Origin: Girardinichthys multiradiatus
Taxonomy: Eukaryota; Chordata; Actinopteri; Cyprinodontiformes; Goodeidae
DNA: 64,000 nt
Assembly (NCBI RefSeq): GCF_021462225.1
Contig: NC_061813.1
Span: 21,972,442-22,036,441, forward strand
Direction: 5' to 3'
Part shown: one piece after another, positions 1 to 9,600 of the stretch
Numbering within the stretch: position 1 is the stretch's first letter
Layout of the letters: every line of letters begins with the position of its first letter
Program-made: the position numbers and the translations under genes
The notes under the pieces: generated by a model
The model's database searches: none
What the model saw: only the letters and a program-made list of their open reading frames with translations
What the model was told of the DNA's origin: nothing

Positions 1-749
1 TTTTGTTTGTGTTGAGAAACTCAGCTGCAGTAAGTGCTAGCAGATTAGCACTCAGCTAAGGATGTGTTCTGTGTTGTGTTTTTAAAGTTAAGACAAACTT
101 TATTTAAAGGATGGGTTTTCAACCCAGAAGATTGGCCATAACGTGCCCTCCAAGTTTATGCATTCAACTGTTGTATTAGTGGTATTTTTAAAATATGTGC
201 TTGATTCTGGTAACCAGCTATACGTTTCTTTTGTCGGACCCAACCGCTAACAGCTAAGAACACGTGTTCGCCTACTTTATGAGTCAGCTGAAGATCATTT
301 ACCCAGAAAGGTTGTTAGTTTCAATCTAGGAAATAATATTTCCTTAAATATTATTTTACTAAACATGATAACTAATTAAACACCATTAAGACCCATTTAT
401 CCAAAAGGTTTGGTTCTTATTCAAAATAATATTTCCATAAATATTATTTTAATAAATAAAGGCAGCTAATTAAACACCGTTGAGAATTAGTCATCCAGAA
501 GCTTGGTTTTATTCAGCAAATTATTCTTTAAAATGTTATTTTATTAAAATAATTATTTATCTGATCTTGCATTGTGAATGGTTGTTTAAAGGTATACCAG
601 TTATTGTCTAAGTTAGTTCCAAGACTAACTTAACTTCATTTCCAGATTCTTCAAGACAATCCTTGGTTCTAAAACATAAATATTGTATGGTAATGTTGCA
701 TCGCCCTTTTGATCATGGTTTTCAACCATCTGTGGTTAACTTGTTTATA
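1..749. other. AT-rich intergenic sequence, no gene seen
   Basis: No open frame or family match was recognised here. The one structured part is the degenerate tandem repeat at about 299-565, listed separately. The right edge is the TA target site of the Tc1-like element that starts at 750. Confidence 0.6.
299..565. repeat. Degenerate tandem repeat, about 96-bp unit, three copies
   Basis: Three successive units begin near 299, 397 and 491. Each starts with a TTACCCAGAAAGG-like phrase (TTATCCAAAAGG, TCATCCAGAAGC). An AATAATATTTCC/AAATATTATTTT stretch follows, and the first two units then carry CTAATTAAACACC. Spacing is about 98 then 94 bp, and the third unit is truncated. It is AT-rich and non-coding. 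Confidence 0.6.
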
Positions 750-2315
750 CAGGTCCTTCTCAAAGAATTAGCATATTGTGATAAAGTTCATTATTTTCCT
801 TAATGTAATGATGAAAATTTAACATTCATATATTTTAGATTCATTGCACACTAACTGAAATATTTCAGGTCTTTTATTGTCTTAATACGGATGATTTTGG
901 CATACAGCTCATGAAAACCCAAAATTCCTATCTCACAAAATTAGCATATCATTAAAAGGGTCTCTAAACGAGCTATGAACCTAATCATCTGAATCAACGA
1001 GTTAACTCTAAACACCTGCAAAAGATTCCTGAGGCCTTTAAAACTCCCAGCCTGGTTCATCACTCAAAACCCCAATCATGGGTAAGACTGCCGACCTGAC
1101 TGCTGTCCAGAAGGCCACTATTGACACCCTCAAGCAAGAGGGTAAGACACAGAAAGAAATTTCTGAACGAATAGGCTGTTCCCAGAGTGCTGTATCAAGG
1201 CACCTCAGTGGGAAGTCTGTGGGAAGAAAAAAGTGTGGCAGAAAACGCTGCACAACGAGAAGAGGTGACCGGACCCTGAGGAAGATTGTGGAGAAGGGCC
1301 GATTCCAGACCTTGGGGGACCTGCGGAAGCAGTGGACTGAGTCTGGAGTAGAAACATCCAGAGCCACCGTGCACAGGCGTGTGCAGGAAATGGGCTACAA
1401 GTGCCGCATTCCCCAGACCTGGGCTACAGAGAAGCAGCACTGGACTGTTGCTCAGTGGTCCAAAGTACGTTTTTTGGATGAAAGCAAATTCTGCATGTCA
1501 TTTGGAAATCAAGGTGCCAGAGTCTGGAGGAAGACTGGGGAGAAGGAAATGCCAAAATGCCAGAAGTCCAGTGTCAAGTACCCACAGTCAGTGATGGTCT
1601 GGGGTGCCGTGTCAGCTGCTAGTGTTGGTCCACTGTGTTTTATCAAGGGCAGGGTCAATGCAGCTAGCTATCAGGAGATTTTGGAGCACTTCATGCTTCC
1701 ATCTGCTGAAAAGCTTTATGGAGATGAAGATTTCATTTTTCAGCACGACCTGGCACCTGCTCACAGTGCCAAAACCACTGGTAAATGGTTTACTGACCAT
1801 GGTATCACTGTGCTCAATTGGCCTGCCAACTCTCCTGACCTGAACCCCATAGAGAATCTGTGGGATATTGTGAAGAGAACGTTGAGAGACTCAAGACCCA
1901 ACACTCTGGATGAGCTAAAGGCCGCTATCGAAGCATCCTGGGCCTCCATAAGACCTCAGCAGTGCCACAGGCTGATTGCCTCCATGCCACGCCGCATTGA
2001 AGCAGTCATTTCTGCAAAAGGATTCCCAACCAAGTATTGAGTGCATAACTGTACATGATTATTTGAAGGTTGACATTTTTTGTATTAAAAACACTTATTT
2101 TATTGGTCGAATGAAATATGCTAATTTTGTGAGATAGGAATTTTGGGTTTTCATGAGCTGTATGCCAAAATCATCCATATTAAGACAATAAAAGACCTGA
2201 AATATTTCAGTTAGTGTGCAATGAATCTAAAATATATGAATGTTAAATTTTCATCATTACGTTATAGAAAATAATGAACTTTATCACAATATGCTAATTA
2301 TTTGAGAAGGACCTA
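750..2315 (+). mobile_element. Tc1/mariner-like DNA transposon, copy 1 (internally deleted)
   Basis: A 1.57-kb element flanked by TA dinucleotides (748-749 and 2316-2317), the Tc1/mariner target duplication. Its inverted repeats are unusually long, about 200 bp: the left end CAGGTCCTTCTC mirrors the right end GAGAAGGACCTA, and the similarity continues inward through the GTGAGATAGGAATTTTGG segment. A transposase frame lies between them. It is the same family as the element at 27245-28854. It lacks 42 bp present in that copy and the last base of its right terminus is changed. It sits downstream of the gdap1 3' end. Confidence 0.93.
1078..2040 (+). CDS. Tc1-like transposase with a 14-residue internal deletion
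   Basis: This 320-residue transposase of the Tc1/mariner (IS630) superfamily would bind the element ends and catalyse cut-and-paste transposition into TA. The N-terminal part (residues about 1-110) is a helix-turn-helix pair with KEISERIGCSQSAVSRHL and a GRPR-like basic stretch (GRKKCGRKR). The DDE catalytic core shows LDESKF, QHDLAPAH and NPIENLW. The last two acidic residues are 34 residues apart, so this is DD34E type. Compared with the full copy at 27573-28577 it lacks 14 residues after RIPQ, between the DNA-binding and catalytic domains. The deletion keeps the frame, and a FSDES to FLDES change is also present. It may be folded but is probably impaired. It has no cellular role in this locus. 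Confidence 0.85.
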   Translation: MGKTADLTAVQKATIDTLKQEGKTQKEISERIGCSQSAVSRHLSGKSVGRKKCGRKRCTTRRGDRTLRKIVEKGRFQTLGDLRKQWTESGVETSRATVHRRVQEMGYKCRIPQTWATEKQHWTVAQWSKVRFLDESKFCMSFGNQGARVWRKTGEKEMPKCQKSSVKYPQSVMVWGAVSAASVGPLCFIKGRVNAASYQEILEHFMLPSAEKLYGDEDFIFQHDLAPAHSAKTTGKWFTDHGITVLNWPANSPDLNPIENLWDIVKRTLRDSRPNTLDELKAAIEASWASIRPQQCHRLIASMPRRIEAVISAKGFPTKY

Positions 2316-2317
2316 TA

Positions 2318-3455
2318 TTGTACATAGCCCATTAGACTTCCTTATTCTTTCATTGCTTTGAGGTTCAGTTGGGTTGTTTTAGCACAGTAAAGAGTTTGTT
2401 GATTGAAATATGTTTGACTTCAAGTTGACTTAATTTGTTAATAAATTCTTGTATTTTAAGAAATTGTGTGAATTCATTATGTGTGTGTACACAGTTTTGC
2501 TGTTCAATAATGCCAGAGCTTGGCTCATCCCTTTCAATTTTGTCCTAATACCACCGCCTTATTGGGCTGGTATTCACAGGACAACCCTTAACAAACCGAA
2601 ATATTATTTAATAAAATATTAAAGTATTTATATTAAATAATAACATTAATATTCAAAATCACAACAGTCTGTTTGAAATGTAATTATTCTTTTACATGAC
2701 AGAAAACATTGAGATAAATCTCACCAAGTCCTTTTGATGTAAAGCAACCCAAAAGTTATACTGTATTAGAACATGAGCATGTTGTGTCCAACAATGTATA
2801 TTTCTATATCTTGCTTGGGCAAGATATCATTTTAAGTTTAAAACAGAGATCCTTTTGAGGACAAAAAACGTTCTGTTAGCAGCAGCCTTTGCCTCAGACT
2901 GAAAAAATGAACATTATTTTCTCATACTTTTCAGGGGAATGTTGTATGAGAAAACACTACCCTCTAGTGGGTTAAGTCTGCACTCACCTATTTTTCACCT
3001 TACTGAACAATGGAGTTTTAAACTTTAAATGTTTGTTATTAGAGAACTGAGGGGATTTTGTGTAAAATTTTACTTATAACGTTTTAACTGATTTCACTGA
3101 AATCGAGCATCTGTGATGTAACTCCAGAACAAGAATGGCACTATTTTGGTTGCTGCTCAAAATCACTGAATCCAATGCTAATCCTCGTATGACCTAATAC
3201 ATTTTTTTTAACATATCGACTCTCATGTGGCTTCAACACGTGTCTACAATTTTCTTTGACAGCCCCCCTGAGCAGCTCCCTTGACACTGAAAAACAAAAA
3301 AGCCAGACATTGTTGAAAACTCCCTGTGTCTGTTTTTATGTGAGGTTGGGCTCGTGAAGAGGAATCTGAATCAAAGCCCAGCACATGTTGAATGTCAGTG
3401 TGTTGGGACGGAAGGATCTGCTTCGGAAAACAGATTACTGCAAATTTTTACTTAT
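2318..3455. other. Intergenic AT-rich sequence, nothing recognised
   Basis: No open frame of note, no RNA gene and no repeat family that I recognise. It lies between two transposon-derived segments, downstream of gdap1. Confidence 0.5.
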
Positions 3456-3665
3456 AGGGCTTTGCAGAAATTTTCACTCGTCCACATTTTTTTACATTAT
3501 GAACTTCCCTGCATTTTACTGTTTTTTATGTGATAGATCCACACATCCTGTGAAGCAGAGATAAATTATGCATGTTTTAATTTTTCCTCTTACAAAAGAA
3601 AATCAGAAAAGTGTGACATGCATAGGCACTCAGTCCCCTTTCCTCCAGTGCAACCGGTGTATAGT
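3456..3665 (+). mobile_element. Tc1-like 5' end fragment
   Basis: The fragment starts with CTTTGCAGAAATTTTCA and continues through an ACATTATGAAC...TATGTGATAGATC region and a CAGTCCCCTTT segment. This order matches the 5' untranslated part of a common fish Tc1-like family, copies of which occur at 10970, 35590 and 41755. No transposase is left. Boundaries are approximate. Confidence 0.5.
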
Positions 3666-3785
3666 GTGTGCAACCCTCAAGATGTGACATTTTTTATTTT
3701 TTCCTCAGTTCATGCACATAGTGGCATCCCCAGTATTCTAGTTTGATCCAAAAACATTCTTCTCTTCACAGACTGAAATGTGTGC

Positions 3786-3912
3786 ATGGTGGCACAGTGG
3801 TTAACACTGCTGCCTTGCAGTAAGAAGATCCTGGGTTCAAATTCCAGCCTGGGTATAAAGTTTGAATGTTCTGCCTGTGAATGTGTGAGTTCTCTCTTGC
3901 AGTTTATTAACA
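3786..3912 (+). repeat. tRNA-like-headed SINE-type repeat fragment
   Basis: The motif GGTGGCACAGTGGTTAACAC is followed by CTGCCTTGCAG and a GGTTCAAATTCC box resembling a Pol III B box. Further copies of the family lie near 5095, 10512, 28930, 47275, 48948 and 60058, in both orientations, so it is a dispersed repeat and not a tRNA gene. Confidence 0.6.
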
Positions 3913-4140
3913 TGGATATCAGGTTAAAGTACCTGTGACATCAAATTTTCATGAAAAATTACATTTATGGGAAGGAAACATTGATAGAATATTTTAAAAA
4001 GTAAATTCATGCCACTGAAATGAGCAGTTGTTGAGATACAAGGTCATAAATTTCACTAAAAAGGCATTTCCAGACTCCTTTGTTGGGCTCTTGTATGGCA
4101 TCAGAGGGGAACCCCTGCAAGTAAACTCACTGCTGCTACA

Positions 4141-4344
4141 ATGGCCAGCAACACAGACAGCAAAGAATTTGATATTTATTTAGATATATTTCAGTCGCTA
4201 TCACATAGAGATGCAGCAGAGTCAGAAGAACAAAGTCAGCTTTCATCGGATGCCGGAGCACAGCCAGTCAATAAGCATGAATGGTACCGCACCACCAGGA
4301 AACAAATCCAGCACAATATCCAGATTTTCAAAATAATTCACTAA
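4141..4344 (+). other. Short unassigned open frame (67 codons)
   Basis: An ATG-initiated frame starting MASNTDSKEFDIYLDIFQ, acidic in its first half, with no splice partner that I could find. The family was not recognised. The sequence before it (about 3910-4140) looks like a generic AT-rich leader. It could be the first exon of a decayed DNA transposon or a chance frame. No function is proposed. Confidence 0.2.
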
Positions 4345-5094
4345 AGACAGACTAGAACCCGCTGTATTAATAAATACACATATATATTTATACATACACG
4401 TGTATGTATTAGCAGTTGTTAACATTAGATCAGTTACTGGGTTAACTAAGGTATTATAAACTGAGCAATTAAACATTAAATGCACCAAATTAGGCAACAA
4501 ATGAATTCAGGGAACAAAACATAAGTAAATACCTGGATGCATAAAATGAAAAATTAAGCAGTTTAACTTCCACAGAATGAGTTGTTTTGGACTTGCTACC
4601 ACTTTGTCACCAGCTTTTAGTGCGAGAGCTGCGTATGGTTCTTGGAAGTCCTCCGATCACAACTGGCTGTGCTTGGTGGGACCAGCCCATCTGTCCCTCC
4701 TCAGTTTTCCAGCTCTGATCCAGGCAGCTCTGATCCTCTTTGCTTCAGGAAAATAGTGCAGACTAACGGCTGCTGTCGTAAAGTTGCTGCTACCACCATC
4801 AATGCACTGTTTTACCATATTAATGCTGTTTTTAACACAACTTGGCTTCTACCTGAACAGTCTATCATTGACACCCACACAGTGAAGGACCAGAGACTTC
4901 CCCCTAGACGTCATTTCCGGGCTTTGGACATTGAAATATGCTTATTTTGTGTCACAATTGTCTTTTTTCACATCTTTAATCCTAATGTCATGTCAGTTAC
5001 TGCCCAATTCCTTCAACATATAGATGTTTTCTTTCAATTTCTGCATTTGTGGGAAAAGCGTGTCACCGGCACTTTAATGGTCACCCTTAAGTAT

Positions 5095-5235
5095 CAGTGT
5101 GTGCATGGTTGTCTGTCCTAAGTGTCTCTGTTTGTCCTGTGTTTGACTGGCAACGTGTCCAGGGTGTACCTCAGCCCTCCCCAATAACCAGTGGAGACAG
5201 GCACCATCCCCCCTGCATGAATATGCAAGTATGGA
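5095..5235 (+). repeat. SINE-type repeat, 3' part
   Basis: The phrases ACGTGTCCAGGGTGTACCTC and CCAATAACCAGTGGAGACAG match the 3' half of the repeat family whose fuller copy lies at 60058-60362. The 5' tRNA-like head is missing or too decayed to see. Confidence 0.5.
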
Positions 5236-6257
5236 CAATTATATGAGTGCATAAGAATTTATGGACAGTTGCGTGGGTCTATCACAGTAAAAAGCATTAA
5301 AGCTTGTGGTTGTAATGTCACTTTAAATCCAACATGTGGAAAATTTGTGCGGCATGTAATTAAACAATTTAAAAAAAAGAATATTTGCAAAAAATGTCTC
5401 TCTCAGTTTCAAATAAAGGTAGAACAAAATTGCTTTGAAGTTCTTGGTTTATTTTTCAGACACATATTAGGCATGACATTGTGCCTATGTAAGTTAGACC
5501 CTAAATACATATGCAAGACTCGAAAACCAACAAAGCTTTTGTAATGTGTGAAGCCAGCTGTTGGTGCAGTTTAACTGCAGTCTAGAATACAACACTAGGA
5601 CTTAGCAAAAAGGTGCAAATAGCACACTATGGGATTTCAGTATAGTTTCTTTTTAAAGTTCCTACCATGCAAAGGTCAGCATTAACTAAATAAATGACAA
5701 GCACCTTTGAATAAACATATGTAACTCGTTAAAATAATAAATGAGATCAAAACATGTTCGATTATCTTTGTGTTTTTACATTTAATTGATTAACTTGGAC
5801 CCTTAAACATGGAGTTTACATGTTTCATGTAAAAAATTTTTACATTACTGTCCAGTAATTGTATCCGTTAATATATATGTTATATATGACATATCTACAC
5901 TGTTCTTCTTTAAGGTTTGCCAGTCATAAAGTTAGCATTCATGTTCAGCACTGGTGACTGCAGGAAGGACTACAGTTCTGTAAAACCTTTGAAAGCAAGA
6001 CGTAATCATACTTCTATACCTCTAAAAGCTGGTTCTTAACACATGTTCATATTCAGCTTAGATGGTAAATGTTCTGTTATATGTGACTGAAACTAAAGCA
6101 TGATTTCAAGCAGCTGTAATTAAGGTTGATAAAAGTGCGTTGTGTGCAATAGACACAGAAAACAGTGTTCATTGGTTCAGTTAGATATAACAGATAGGGT
6201 TAATGACCGTTTAAACCAGTTCCACCAATGTTTTGTTCCAAATCTCCTCACCCTTCT
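5236..6257 (-). other. Probable gdap1 3' untranslated region and downstream
   Basis: This follows the gdap1 stop codon on the minus strand. Candidate poly(A) signals on that strand are ATTAAA at 5786-5781 and AATAAA at 5453-5448. The real 3' end cannot be fixed from sequence alone. No other gene was seen. Confidence 0.35.
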
Positions 6258-6610
6258 TCAAGTGAAGGAATTGAGCCTCTTCTTCATGTAGAGAAAGGCG
6301 AGGTACGTAGCTCCCCCAAGAAACCCGACCAGCAGAGCTGTGCCAACTATAACCGGAGCGTTCTTTTTGGCAACTCGGAACGCCACAGGAAGAACAGCAG
6401 AGATCAAGATGTTGTTGACATAACCCAGCACCCTCCGGAAGGCCTGGCGCTCCACCACTCGCTCGTAGTATGTTTCCACGTTGACTCGCCTACCGTTGCC
6501 CCAGTAACGTCGGGAGAGGCCGAGGAACTTCAGGCGGTGCAAGGTGACAGCCAAAGAGACGTCAGCAATGCTGAAGAAGTCTCCGCACAGCCATGATGGG
6601 CTGCCTTCCT
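6258..6610 (-). CDS. gdap1: gdap1 exon 6, GST-C domain and tail anchor
   Basis: 353 nt including the TGA at 6260-6258; acceptor TACCAG|AG after an 83-bp intron. It encodes EEGSPSWLCGDFFSIADV, the GST-C core, YVNNILISAVLPVAF and the final membrane helix. The C terminus is somewhat shorter than in mammals, stopping after a KKR-containing tail. Confidence 0.95.
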
Positions 6611-9600
6611 CTGGTAGAAGAAGAAGAATACATTTCAAGTGATAAAACATTTTTATCCCAAATGTTGCTTACAGTGGTTGTTTTCTGACATACCTGGTGT
6701 TTCCTCCACTCTTCTCTGCAACTCTTTCTCCACCTGGTCCATTACACTCTCCAGTTCATCCAGAATCTTCTTGAGATACTTCAGGTTGTCATGGTCAAAC
6801 AACTTTGACTACAGAAACATTTGATTAGAGACACTCATGGCACATATTTACCTTTATTTGACATGTATTCAACACACATTGAAAAAATAAGGCCCTAAAA
6901 TTATCAGTTTGGCTGGCAAACTCGCTAGTGCCATATGGAGATGTTGTAATGCACTCACATTCAGGTGTTTTGAGACATTTTTAGTTCATATTATTAATTT
7001 TTAGGTCTACTAAAAAAGAAATTGTTACTAAACATTGATGTGAGCAAAGAATACTTTTAGACTTATTTAGATCTGGCAAATCAGTCCTGAGCAAATTTAA
7101 CACTAATTACTTTGTCATGGATCAGACCCCAGAATGCAGACAGGCAGGAAGCAACGCGATGAAAAGAAAAAAAGGTTTAAATACAGAAAAGGAAAAACTC
7201 ACAGCAGACAGGATCTAACAGATGCAGTTATGAACATGGATAGGCTTGGCATGACAACAGTCCAGGACATGGACAGGCTTGGCTTGGCATAAACAAACAG
7301 TATGCATCCGCAAGGAGTAAACAAAACAACAAGGGGACTGATTAGCATGAAACAGGTGGACAGAATGAAGATGATTATGGAGGCAGTGGCTGAGAGTAGA
7401 AACAAAACCTGATACAAAGAAACAGAGACAATAAAACCAAAACTAAACTGCACCATAAACAGAATGAATAAGAAACTAACCCAAAAAGGAAATAACTAGA
7501 ATGCCACCAGGGAAATATAAGCAATCATGAGCAAGATCCAAAACAATACTCAAATAAATACAAATTATGACATACTAAATGTTTTAAATACAATAAATCT
7601 GCACTCAGTCAAAACTTGAGTGTAGACCTTAAAATTTCTCTCCAGCTAATCATACTAGCAAAGCTTTTTAGTTTCATTTATGACTCAGTTCAGATACTGT
7701 TGAACATAGGTATAATAGGAAAACTCATTGGTGTGTAGTTCTAAATTGCATTTGTGCACATTTGGCACTTTGCTAACATCATTATCCCAACTTACTTTCA
7801 AACGCCTCTGTTTTGCTACGTAAGCATCTTTGAGCTCTGGGTTCTGCTCAGCCAGTTTCGCCAGCTCGGTCTGTGTGTTTCCAATCTGTGCTGCCAACAA
7901 CAAACAGGCACAGGCATCATAAGGCATACTTTAGATTCCAGTGTGAAATCAGTTATTTTTATGCAAAGGTTATGCTGATAGACAGATCTGGTTCTGGTAG
8001 AACGTTTACACTCATAATGGACCTTTAATGATGCACTTGAACCATACTTTTGTGGGGTGAAATAAAAACACAACCTAATATTTCATTAATTTAACCCCAA
8101 CTAATATTAAAATGAGTGTCCTTTAACCAGTTGGAGAAAAAAAGACATATTTTCGGAACCTCAGTGTCATTGTCCACAGTGAAACACGTTTGCCATTAAC
8201 CGAGAAGCCATCAACCAAAAACAAAATCTGCAGATGCAAAATCAACACATTCAAGCTCGACTGAAATTTGCAGCTGCCCACATGGACAAGATGAATGCCT
8301 TCTGGGTAATGTTTTTTTTTTAAGTAACAATTAGCATGTTTTGAGGAGAATCTAAGAACACTGTACTAACTGTAAATCATGACAGTGAAAGCATCACATT
8401 TTGCTGCCAGTGGTACCAGTCCATTATGTCAAATGCTTCAACTTCCCCTAAAATCGACACCTTGAGCATTGAACATTTAATCTAGCTGAGTGTTTCAAGA
8501 GGATCACAAACACAACTAAAATCTGGTTTGGGAACAGAAGACGTAAGGCAACATTAAGCATGTGGAATAGCCCCTGCCTCTACTCTATTGAAAATTTGTG
8601 AACTATGCTTAAAAGCCAACCAGTGCTTGGAAACCAACCAGTTTAAAGGAACTCTACCAATTCTGCCAACAATATACATGACCTATCCTGTCAGAATCAT
8701 ACCATAACTGTGTTGATGGCATCAAAGAGGCCGTGATCAATGTGTAACTTGCTAAGGAACATTCAAATTTCAACAGGGAGGTATGTATATATTTGACCCT
8801 GTATGTATAATGTTAACCCTGTGTAAATTGGAAAACAAACCTTCAAAAGAAATCTAACTTGTACATCCAGTTCTTGCTTTCCCACCCATTAGCCCTTAAA
8901 ATGAATACGAAAAACAATGCAAATAGCATGCAGTTTTAAAATAAGGTGTATAGTACAGAATAAAATATAAGAAGGCAAGGAAATAAATAAAATAAGCAAC
9001 AGCAGTTTTGCACAACCAATGTAATATTCAATAAAATAATGAAATAACTAAAGGTGTCTAAAGGATCTAAACCTTGAAATGTTTGGATCTCAGGCTTACT
9101 TCTTATGGATGCAGCAGCATATGTTGGTATATGGGATTCAGCTGTGATCTCAGGATGAAGGATACAGCCGTGCGTATATGCATCCATCGGCAGCGAGTCC
9201 AGCAGCTCCCTGTAGTGCTGAACTCTGAGATAGTACCTGTTGCCTTCTTCAGGAACCAGCCTGGGAGTTCCCTCTGGAGATACACAGAACCGGGAAACAG
9301 GAAAAATATTGACATCAAAACAGACTTTAAGAAAAGCTGATGTGTTGATACATGATATATTCATTGGAGAAAAAAGAGGTCTTATGGCTGTAAATATACT
9401 CATGGAAAACTAAGTACACCTTATGATTTCAACGCTTGTAAACTACCTGAAGCAGCAGGATGTTGAAGTAGTTGTTGTATGTCTCTGACATCATTGTGGT
9501 GAAATTTAGGCCATTCATCTTTACCTTACTTACTGCTTCAATTGACTTGAATTTTGTTTCTGCAAAGCTGTTATCCTCCCACATCATTACAATCAGATTG

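Noticed and set aside
3786..3912. A tRNA gene, suggested by the A- and B-box-like motifs
   Set aside because: No cloverleaf can be drawn and several diverged copies with the same 3' extension occur in the window, so it is a dispersed repeat.
6228..6596. A 122-codon plus-strand frame over gdap1 exon 6
   Set aside because: It lies antisense to a well-supported conserved exon and shows no family similarity of its own.
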